Positions 13,316-18,794 of a stretch of DNA of 18,794 bases are shown piece by piece. Position numbers and translations under genes: made by a program. The notes below the pieces were generated by a model. It was not told the DNA's origin. It saw only the letters and a program-made list of their open reading frames with translations, and did no database searches. Numbering within the stretch: the first letter of the stretch is position 1; every line of letters starts with the position of its first letter. This DNA is from Galbitalea sp036499165 (GTDB lineage: Bacteria; Actinomycetota; Actinomycetes; Actinomycetales; Microbacteriaceae): contig DASYEE010000179.1 in the NCBI GenBank assembly GCA_036499165.1, positions 1 to 18,794 on the forward strand, in the 5' to 3' direction.

Positions 13316-14938
13316 ATGGAGACACACGAGGTTTTCAACCAGGCACCGCCGCGCGTCGAGGTCGATGAGTTCGGCACGAACACTCCGTTAGTCGAAGGCG
13401 TGCAGCGCTACGACGCGACCTGGGCGATACCCAGGCTGAAACGCATCGGGCGATACGTCGGCACGGCCGCGTTTCAACGCGATGCCGAGCAGGCGAACCG
13501 CCTCGAACCGGTGCTCCGCTCCCACGACCGCTTTGGCCACCGTGTCGATGAGGTCGACTACGACGATAGCTACCACCGCATCATCCGGGCTGCCATTTCC
13601 GACGGTGCCCACACATCCGCCTGGGCGGACCAGAAACCGGGCGCAAACGTCGCCCGTGCCGCGACCTTTATGCTGTACGCGCAGGTCGAGCCCGGGCACG
13701 CCTGCCCGATCTCGATGACTCACTCGGTGGTCGCGGCCCTCGCCGCATCCCCACAGCAGTCTGCAAAGTGGATGCCGCGGCTCCTCAGCCGCGACTACGA
13801 TCCGGCACTGCGCCCCGGTAAGACCAGCGCTTTGTTCGGCATGGCCATGACAGAGAAACAGGGCGGCTCGGATGTCCGCGCAGGCACCACCCGCGCGGTG
13901 CCGATCGCAGACGGCAGCTACAGCCTCACCGGCCACAAGTGGTTCTGCAGCGCCCCCATGTCTGACGGCTTCCTCGTGCTCGCGCAGGCACCCGGCGGCC
14001 TCAGTTGTTTCGTCGTGCAGCGCGTCCTCGATGATGGCTCGCGCAATCCGTTCGCAATCGAGCGGCTGAAGGACAAGCTCGGCAATCGCTCGAATGCCTC
14101 CAGCGAGATCGAGTTCGACGGCACGCTCGGGCAGCTGCTCGGCGAGGAGGGGCGCGGCGTCAAGGCAATCATCGAGATGGTCTCGCGCACCCGCCTTGAC
14201 TGCATCTACGGGACGACCGCCGGCATGCGACAGGGCGTCGCTGAGGCCGCCTGGCATGTGCGGCACCGCGCCGCCTTCGGGCGGATGCTGGTCGACCAGC
14301 CAGCCATGGCATCCGTCGTCGCCGATCTCGCGCTCGAAGCGGAGGCGGCCACGGCCGTCTCGCTGCGACTGGCGCGCGCCCACGACGCCGACGCGAGCGA
14401 GACCGACCGCGCGTTCCGGCGTCTCGCGACTGCGGTCTCGAAGTACTGGGTCTGCAAGCGCGGGCCGGAGCACGCCTACGAAGCGCTCGAATGCCTCGGC
14501 GGCAACGGCTATACCGAGGCGTTCCCGCTCGCGCGCCGCTATCGCGAGCAGCCCGTCATGGCGGTGTGGGAGGGCTCCGGCAATGTAATCGCGCTCGACG
14601 TGCTGCGAGCGCTGGCCCGCGAACCGGATGCCCTGGAAGCCTTCGACGCTGAGGTCGCGCTGGCGGCCGGTGCCGACGTGGTCCTCGATGCGCACATCGC
14701 GACGACCCGGCGACTGGTCGGCGAGATGGCCGGCCAGGACGCCGATTGCGCGGCCATCGGCGCACGGCGACTCGTGGCATCCATGGCGCTTGCGCTTCAG
14801 GCGTCGCTTCTGGTGCGCGCCGCGCCGTCCGCCGTCTCCGGTGCATTCATCCGGTCGCGGCTCGGCGCCGATCGCGGCCACCTCTATGGCGAACTGCCTG
14901 TCGGCACCGACCTCCGCGCGATCCTCGATCGCGGCTGA
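13316..14938 (+). CDS. aidB: AidB-family acyl-CoA dehydrogenase homologue (alkylation response)
   Basis: A 540-residue protein, matching E. coli AidB (541) in length and key segments: THEVFNQ near the start (3-9), FMLYAQVEPGHACPISMT (118-135), MAMTEKQGGSDV (176-187), LKDKLGNRSNAS (251-262) and YREQPVMAVWEGSGN (409-423). About 115 residues follow WEGSGN, corresponding to the C-terminal region that binds DNA in AidB. AidB is a flavoprotein of the adaptive response to alkylating agents; its chemical role is debated. The ATG at 13316 has GGGAGG a few nt upstream, and a TANNNT (TACGCT, 13294-13299) could be a -10. It lies 46 nt after the ROK gene and could be read with it, though no functional link to sugar use is evident. 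It ends one base before the convergent oxidoreductase stop. Confidence 0.93.
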   Translation: METHEVFNQAPPRVEVDEFGTNTPLVEGVQRYDATWAIPRLKRIGRYVGTAAFQRDAEQANRLEPVLRSHDRFGHRVDEVDYDDSYHRIIRAAISDGAHTSAWADQKPGANVARAATFMLYAQVEPGHACPISMTHSVVAALAASPQQSAKWMPRLLSRDYDPALRPGKTSALFGMAMTEKQGGSDVRAGTTRAVPIADGSYSLTGHKWFCSAPMSDGFLVLAQAPGGLSCFVVQRVLDDGSRNPFAIERLKDKLGNRSNASSEIEFDGTLGQLLGEEGRGVKAIIEMVSRTRLDCIYGTTAGMRQGVAEAAWHVRHRAAFGRMLVDQPAMASVVADLALEAEAATAVSLRLARAHDADASETDRAFRRLATAVSKYWVCKRGPEHAYEALECLGGNGYTEAFPLARRYREQPVMAVWEGSGNVIALDVLRALAREPDALEAFDAEVALAAGADVVLDAHIATTRRLVGEMAGQDADCAAIGARRLVASMALALQASLLVRAAPSAVSGAFIRSRLGADRGHLYGELPVGTDLRAILDRG

Positions 14939-15952
14939 CTACCTGGCTCCGACCTGGGCGCGCACCGCGTCGATCGTCTCCATGACCTCGATCGCGTCGT
15001 CCAGGCAGTGGAGAGGCGAATCGGTCCTGCCCTCGTGCACGTAGCCGGCGAGGGCGACCGCCTGCCAGGCGAGACCGTCCCGACCCGTGGGGCCTGTGTT
15101 GCGCCAGTCGAGACGTTCGTCGCCCTCTGTGACGACGAAGTCCGCCGGGAACACGAAATTCTGCGTGAATTCGAGGCTCGCGCCCGTTCCATGAATCGTG
15201 GCAAGCCCTGGGGTGTTCACGAGGATGGTCGTCGACACCATGGACTGGGCGCGACCGCCGTGGTCGAGCGTCACGACGGCCTGGGTATCGACACCGGTCT
15301 CGGCCAGGATGCCGGCCGCCTGAATGGAGGTCGGCGCACCGAGCACGAAGTGCGAAAACCAGAGGCTGTAGACGCCGGCGTCGAGCATCGCGCCACCGCC
15401 GAGCGCCGGGTCGTACCCTCGACTGGTCGGGTCGTACGCCCACTGCCAGCCCAGGTTGACGGTTACGAGCTTCACGTCGCCGAGTGCGCCGTCGTCAAGA
15501 AGTCGGGCGATGACCGCGCTCTGCGGAAGGTAGCGGGTCCACATCGCTTCCATCGCGAACACGCCCGCCGCGCGGGCCGCCGTCGCAATCTCCCGTGCTT
15601 CGCCTGCGTTCAGCGCGATGGGCTTTTCGATGAGCACGTGCTTGCCCGCGGCTATGGCCAGGAGTGCCAGCGCTCGATGCTCGCTATGTGGGGCGGCGAC
15701 GTACACCACGTCGACGTCCGGGTCGGCGACGAGTTGCTCGTATCCGGCATAGTGCCGGGGGATCTCGTGCCTCGCCGCGAAGGCCTCGGCGCGCTCCAGG
15801 GATCTCGACGCGACGGCGACGGCACGCTGGTCGGTGTTGGCGTGCAGCGTCGACACGAAGTCGTTTGCGATCACTCCGGGCGCGAGGATTCCCCAGCGCA
15901 GGGTCGGGCCACCGCGCAGCGGGGCAACGTCAGGATGCGGCAGGGCGAGCAT
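14939..15952 (-). CDS. Gfo/Idh/MocA-family NAD(P)-dependent oxidoreductase
   Basis: A 337-residue sugar or cyclitol dehydrogenase-like protein. The N-terminal Rossmann fold begins at RWGILAPGVIA (19-29), with the AAPHSEH segment and the family EKP motif (109-111, Lys110 catalytic). The C-terminal domain has GGGAMLDAGVYSLWF, the usual GGGxLxDxGxY pattern. Sequence resembles members annotated as dihydrodiol or xylose dehydrogenases, but the substrate cannot be assigned. TAGGCT lies exactly 6 nt before the ATG, so the mRNA may be leaderless and separate from rocD upstream. Its stop (14939-14941) directly abuts the aidB stop, leaving no intergenic space for a terminator. Confidence 0.9.
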   Translation of the reverse strand: MLALPHPDVAPLRGGPTLRWGILAPGVIANDFVSTLHANTDQRAVAVASRSLERAEAFAARHEIPRHYAGYEQLVADPDVDVVYVAAPHSEHRALALLAIAAGKHVLIEKPIALNAGEAREIATAARAAGVFAMEAMWTRYLPQSAVIARLLDDGALGDVKLVTVNLGWQWAYDPTSRGYDPALGGGAMLDAGVYSLWFSHFVLGAPTSIQAAGILAETGVDTQAVVTLDHGGRAQSMVSTTILVNTPGLATIHGTGASLEFTQNFVFPADFVVTEGDERLDWRNTGPTGRDGLAWQAVALAGYVHEGRTDSPLHCLDDAIEVMETIDAVRAQVGAR

Positions 15953-15958
15953 CAGGCA

Positions 15959-15964
15959 AGCCTA
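15959..15964 (-). promoter_or_regulatory. -10 element for a leaderless oxidoreductase mRNA
   Basis: TAGGCT on the minus strand ends 6 nt before the ATG at 15952. No -35 hexamer and no Shine-Dalgarno sequence are visible. It lies just after the GC-rich hairpin that may end the rocD transcript. Confidence 0.55.
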
Positions 15965-15988
15965 CTTTGGGCGAGACAGCGCGCGCCT

Positions 15989-16004
15989 GGCCGCGCGGGC
16001 GGCC
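15989..16004 (-). terminator. Possible GC-rich hairpin terminator after rocD
   Basis: GGCCGC-CCGC-GCGGCC forms a perfect 6-bp stem with a 4-nt loop on the minus strand, 10 nt after the rocD stop. There is no U-tract, so its strength as a terminator is doubtful. Confidence 0.35.
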
Positions 16005-16014
16005 GAGGATCGAG

Positions 16015-17286
16015 TCAGGCGCGAAGCTCCATGAGGACCGCCGCCAGCTGGTCGACCGCCCAGTCGAGATCTTCAGGTTCGACGACGATCGGCGGGGCGA
16101 GACGGATTGTGCTGCCGTGGGTGTCTTTGGCCAGCACTCCGCGCTCCGTGAGCAGTTCGCAGACCTCGCGACCGGTCGCGAGCGACGGATCGATGTCGAT
16201 GCCAGCCCAGAGCCCGGCGCCACGAACCGCGACCACGCCCGAGCCGATGAGTCGTTTCAGGTTTGCCTGCAGGCGCTCGCCCAGCACTCGCGCGCGTTCC
16301 TGGTACTCGCCGGTCGAAAGCAGCCCGACGACCGCGAGCCCGACGGCGGCGGCCAACGGGTTGCCGCCGAAGGTCGAACCGTGCTGGCCGGGCTCGAGTA
16401 CACCCAGCACGTCGGCGTTGCCGACGACCGCGCTCACAGGAACGATGCCGCCGCCGAGTGCCTTGCCGAGCAGGTAGAGATCCGGCACGACGCCCGCGTT
16501 GTCGCACTCGAACGTGGCGCCGGTGCGCCCGAGACCAGACTGGATCTCGTCCGCAATGAACAGCACGTTGTGGCGGGATGTGATCTCGCGCACCGCAGGC
16601 AGGTAGTCCGAGGGCGGCACGATGATCCCGGCCTCACCCTGGATCGGCTCAAGGAGCACGGCCACCGTGTTCTCGTCGATCGCCGCTTCGAGCGCCGCGG
16701 CATCGCCGTACGGAACGCTCACGAAGCCGGGCGTATACGGCCCGAAGTCCCGACGGGCGTCCTCGTCGTTCGAGAAGCTGATGATCGTTGTCGTGCGGCC
16801 GTGGAAGTTTCCGTCGGCCACGATGATCTTCGCCTTATTCGCCTCCACGCCTTTGACGCGGTAGCCCCAGGCGCGGGCGACCTTGATGCCGGACTCCACG
16901 GCCTCGGCACCCGTGTTCATCGGAAGCACCATGTCTTTGCCGGCAAGGGCGGCAAGGGCGGTGACGAATGGGCCGAGCTGATCGTTGTGGAATGCCCGGC
17001 TCGTCAGCGTGATGCGATCGAGCTGCGCCTTCGCGGCGTCGACGAGCGCGGGATTCCCGTGGCCGAAGTTCACTGCAGAGTATGCAGCAAGGCAGTCGAG
17101 GTACTTGCGGCCCGTGACATCCGTCACCCATGCCCCGTCCCCACGCTCGACGACGACGGGAAGCGGGTGGTAGTTGTGTGCGGCGTGCTCCTCCTCGAGC
17201 GCAATGGCTGCGGCCGAAACCCGGTCGAGCGAGCGGAGCGAGGCCTGCGCTGAGCCTGTCGAAGCGTCGAGACCCCCGCCGCTCAT
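16015..17286 (-). CDS. rocD: Ornithine aminotransferase (ornithine--oxo-acid transaminase)
   Basis: A 423-residue class III PLP aminotransferase that converts ornithine and 2-oxoglutarate to glutamate semialdehyde and glutamate. Landmarks are EEEHAAHNYHPLPVV (31-45), MNTGAEAVESGIKVARAW (123-140), NFHGRT (160-165), LFIADEIQSGLGRTG (242-256, Asp246) and LLGKALGGG with Schiff-base Lys275. The start at 17286 is chosen because its ATG overlaps the stop of the upstream enzyme (ATGA) and has GGAG 8 nt upstream; the frame opens earlier, to 17310, only inside the upstream gene. Residues about 5-22 (LDASTGSAQASLRSLD) are translated from an intergenic-type repeat and are not part of the usual family N-terminus. 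Its partner upstream should feed it ornithine. Confidence 0.95.
   Translation of the reverse strand: MSGGGLDASTGSAQASLRSLDRVSAAAIALEEEHAAHNYHPLPVVVERGDGAWVTDVTGRKYLDCLAAYSAVNFGHGNPALVDAAKAQLDRITLTSRAFHNDQLGPFVTALAALAGKDMVLPMNTGAEAVESGIKVARAWGYRVKGVEANKAKIIVADGNFHGRTTTIISFSNDEDARRDFGPYTPGFVSVPYGDAAALEAAIDENTVAVLLEPIQGEAGIIVPPSDYLPAVREITSRHNVLFIADEIQSGLGRTGATFECDNAGVVPDLYLLGKALGGGIVPVSAVVGNADVLGVLEPGQHGSTFGGNPLAAAVGLAVVGLLSTGEYQERARVLGERLQANLKRLIGSGVVAVRGAGLWAGIDIDPSLATGREVCELLTERGVLAKDTHGSTIRLAPPIVVEPEDLDWAVDQLAAVLMELRA
17223..17274. repeat. Intergenic-type repeat translated inside the rocD start
   Basis: The segment begins GGTCGAGCGAGCGGAG and ends GCGTCGAGACC, the same ends (GGTCGAG … GAGACC) as the hairpin elements A-C, and contains TGAGCCTGTCGAAG, a sequence I know as a common intergenic repeat in high-GC bacteria. 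Here it lies inside the 5' part of rocD and is read in frame as LDASTGSAQASLRSLD. Confidence 0.75.
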
Positions 17287-18140
17287 CGTCGCAGCTCCAG
17301 GGTGCAGCACTTCACGCCGCCGCCGCCGAGCAGCAGCTCAGACAGGTCGACGCCGATCGGGTTGTATCCGCGCTCGCGCAGCTGACGCTCGAAGTCTTTC
17401 GCCCGCGATGCGATCACGATGTTGTAGCCGTCGCTGTACGAGTTCAGCCCGAGCACCGCGGCATCCTCTTCGTTCACGATGACGGCATCGGGGTATCGCT
17501 CGCGCAGGATCGCGAGACTGGGTCCGTCGAACGCGCTCGGCAGGTAGGCGATATTGGCGGGCTGGCCGGCCGCGGGAGAGGGATCGAGCACCGCGATCGC
17601 GGTGTCCAGGTGGTAGAAACTCGGATTGATCAGGTTCAGCGTGATCACCGGGCGGCCGAAGATCCTGGCCAACTCCTCGTGGCTCTTCGATGCACTCCGG
17701 AACCCCATGCCAGCGAGGATCACATCGCCGACGAGCAGGAAGTCGCCCTCGCCCTCGTTAGTGTTTTCCGGCACGCGAACGTCGTAGCCGTTGGCCCCGA
17801 ACCAGTCCATGTAGGCCGGGCCTTCTGGCTGTCGCTCGGCGTAGGTGAAGCTTGCGCCGTATGCGATGTTATCGAGCACGAAACCGCCGTTCGCGGCGTA
17901 CACCATGTCTGGGAGGCCATCGATCGGGTCAACCAGGTGCACGTCGAAACCGAGGTCGAGGTAGGTCTGGTAGAGCACCTGCCACTGCTTCACAGCGAGG
18001 CTCGTGTCGGTGGGATCTTCTGGATGCATCCACGGGTTGATGCGGTACGCGACGGTGAAGTAGTCGGGCCGGCACATGAGCACAGAGCGCTTGGATGGCA
18101 CGCGTTCGGGCGCGGAGGTAGTCGGTTCAGTCATCGTCAT
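17283..18140 (-). CDS. Amidinohydrolase-superfamily enzyme (dimethylargininase / arginine dihydrolase-like)
   Basis: A 285-residue protein of the guanidine-modifying (amidinotransferase/arginine deiminase) superfamily. Seen: LMCRPDYFTVAYRINPWM (21-38), PDMVYAANGG (77-86), EGEGDFLLVGD (129-139), HLDTA (177-181, catalytic His177), and the C-terminal GGGGVKCCTLEL with nucleophile Cys278 or Cys279. It would be annotated as dimethylarginine dimethylaminohydrolase, but the INPWM and AAN segments also resemble cyanobacterial arginine dihydrolase (ArgZ/AgrE), which makes ornithine from arginine. Because its stop overlaps the start of rocD, an ornithine-forming activity fits the context better than citrulline formation (inference). 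M. tuberculosis has, as I recall, the same order: AsnC-type Rv2324, Rv2323c, then rocD genes. Cytosolic; a Lrp/AsnC regulator diverges upstream. Confidence 0.85.
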   Translation of the reverse strand: MTMTEPTTSAPERVPSKRSVLMCRPDYFTVAYRINPWMHPEDPTDTSLAVKQWQVLYQTYLDLGFDVHLVDPIDGLPDMVYAANGGFVLDNIAYGASFTYAERQPEGPAYMDWFGANGYDVRVPENTNEGEGDFLLVGDVILAGMGFRSASKSHEELARIFGRPVITLNLINPSFYHLDTAIAVLDPSPAAGQPANIAYLPSAFDGPSLAILRERYPDAVIVNEEDAAVLGLNSYSDGYNIVIASRAKDFERQLRERGYNPIGVDLSELLLGGGGVKCCTLELRR

Positions 18141-18206
18141 GAGGCCAGCTTTTCACGCACTATCGGCAAGTTGGTGGCGTCAGGCGCACAAAATCGCCGT
18201 CTTTCA

Positions 18207-18236
18207 TTGGTTCGACACACTTTTTCACCATAGAGT
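18207..18236 (+). promoter_or_regulatory. Leaderless promoter of the Lrp/AsnC regulator
   Basis: TTGGTT (18207-18212), 18-nt spacer, TAGAGT (18231-18236), then 6 nt to the ATG at 18243. No Shine-Dalgarno sequence is present. The 96-nt gap 18141-18236 also has to hold the promoter for the divergent arginine genes, for which I see only a weak GATAGT. I cannot mark a convincing Lrp box. Confidence 0.55.
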
Positions 18237-18242
18237 GTGGGA

Positions 18243-18680
18243 ATGGACAGCCTTGATTACGGGATCATCGACCTCCTCCGGCAGAACGCGCGAGCGGGGT
18301 ACGGCGATATCGGAGAAGTGATCGGGCTTTCGGCCTCCGCGGTCAAGCGACGCGTCGACAGGCTCGTTGCGGACGGCGTCATCCGCGGTTTCACGATCCA
18401 GGTCGACCCCGCTGTCGACGGGATGGCAACCGAGGCCTACGTCGAGTTGTTCTGCCGAGGGACTGTCGCGCCGGAAGAGTTGAAGCGCATTCTCTCTGGC
18501 GTCCCCGAGGTAGTGGATGCCGGGACGGTAACGGGATCGGCGGATGCGATCGTCCACATGCGTTCGCGCGACATCCCCTCACTCGAGGTCGCGCTCGAGA
18601 AGGTACGAATCGCTCCCAACGTCGACCACACTCGCAGTGCCATCGTGCTCTCGCGGCTCATCCACCGCACGCACGACTGA
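18243..18680 (+). CDS. Lrp/AsnC-family transcriptional regulator
   Basis: A 145-residue regulator. Residues about 1-46 form the winged helix (DYGIIDLLRQNARAGYGDIGEVIGLSASAVKRRVDRLVADGVIRG) and about 65-140 the RAM ligand-binding and oligomerisation domain (TEAYVELFCRG … VVDAGTVTGSADAIVHMRSRD). Length is typical. It probably senses an amino acid such as arginine or ornithine and controls the divergent amidinohydrolase-rocD pair and itself. The ATG at 18243 is preferred over a GTG at 18237 because TAGAGT ends exactly 6 nt before the ATG, as at other leaderless genes here; the GTG would start immediately after the -10. Confidence 0.92.
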   Translation: MDSLDYGIIDLLRQNARAGYGDIGEVIGLSASAVKRRVDRLVADGVIRGFTIQVDPAVDGMATEAYVELFCRGTVAPEELKRILSGVPEVVDAGTVTGSADAIVHMRSRDIPSLEVALEKVRIAPNVDHTRSAIVLSRLIHRTHD

Positions 18681-18706
18681 CGCCATCGCGGGCGTCGCCC
18701 CAAGTA

Positions 18707-18735
18707 TTGCCGCAGGGTTCTGTAACCGCTAGGTT
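18707..18735 (+). promoter_or_regulatory. Promoter of the ArsR-type regulator (leaderless)
   Basis: TTGCCG (18707-18712), 17-nt spacer, TAGGTT (18730-18735). The GTG at 18742 follows after exactly 6 nt. An ATG at 18736 directly touches the -10, so it cannot lie in the transcript made from this promoter. Confidence 0.65.
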
Positions 18736-18741
18736 ATGAAC

Positions 18742-18794
18742 GTGGCAGACGACCAACTCAGCAACGTGTTCGTGGCGCTCGCCGATCCGACGAG
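18742..18794 (+). CDS. ArsR/SmtB-type HTH regulator, N-terminal fragment cut by window edge
   Basis: Only the first 17 codons are present. They read (M)ADDQLSNVFVALADPT, the usual opening of small ArsR-family winged-helix regulators (…FxALADPTRRxIL…). The start could be GTG 18742 or ATG 18736 in the same frame; the promoter at 18707-18735 favours the GTG with a leaderless mRNA. Ligand and targets cannot be seen. Confidence 0.7.
   Translation, partial: MADDQLSNVFVALADPT

Noticed and set aside
17287..17310. Start of rocD at 17310
   Set aside because: It would overlap the upstream enzyme by 28 bases; the ATG at 17286 has GGAG at 8 nt and a four-base ATGA overlap.
18141..18236. Lrp operator such as GGCG-N8-CGCC near 18180-18197
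   Set aside because: A short GC inverted repeat of this kind is expected by chance in this DNA and does not resemble AT-centred Lrp boxes.

Overview
The window is G+C-rich (roughly two thirds by eye), with small gaps, many ATGA start/stop overlaps and several promoters that appear to give leaderless mRNAs. Intergenic hairpins of the GGTCGAGTAG…GGTCTCGATAACG…CTACTCGACC type recur. Together with the gene content this suggests an actinobacterium, most likely Microbacteriaceae; the family assignment is inference. No transposase, tRNA, rRNA or CRISPR array was seen.

Layout. Positions 1-3015 hold an SGNH hydrolase (-), an alpha/beta-hydrolase (+) and an acyl-CoA dehydrogenase-like flavoprotein (-), separated by three hairpin elements and a 26-bp tandem repeat. 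Positions 3001-5459 hold kynureninase and an LtrA-family membrane protein, coupled by ATGA and both on the minus strand. Positions 5482-11938 are a five-gene minus-strand sugar operon: lipoprotein binding protein, two permeases, a cytosolic GH66 enzyme of the dextranase/cycloisomaltooligosaccharide type, and a GH13 alpha-glucosidase. A ROK-family regulator diverges from it, and three similar 17-bp AT-rich sites lie over the shared promoters. An AidB homologue (+) follows, meeting a Gfo/Idh/MocA oxidoreductase (-) tail to tail with no gap. Positions 16015-18680 are an arginine/ornithine module: an amidinohydrolase-superfamily enzyme translationally coupled to ornithine aminotransferase, with a divergent Lrp/AsnC regulator. 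The right edge cuts the start of an ArsR-type regulator.

How the genes work together. The sugar locus looks like an import-then-hydrolyse route for alpha-1,6-glucans: binding protein and permeases bring in isomalto-oligosaccharides or cyclic isomaltosaccharides, GH66 opens or shortens them, and the alpha-glucosidase releases glucose. The transport ATPase is not encoded here. The arginine module should deliver ornithine to RocD and so to glutamate semialdehyde, which makes an arginine-to-ornithine hydrolase more logical than a citrulline-forming one.

Most unusual features. (1) The intergenic repeat family is woven into protein ends: it supplies the last codons and stop of two or three genes and an in-frame stretch at the N-terminus of RocD. 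(2) Six genes share a strict TANNNT-6 nt-start codon arrangement. (3) The ROK operator layout is unusually legible. (4) GGATG/CATCC seems over-represented inside genes.
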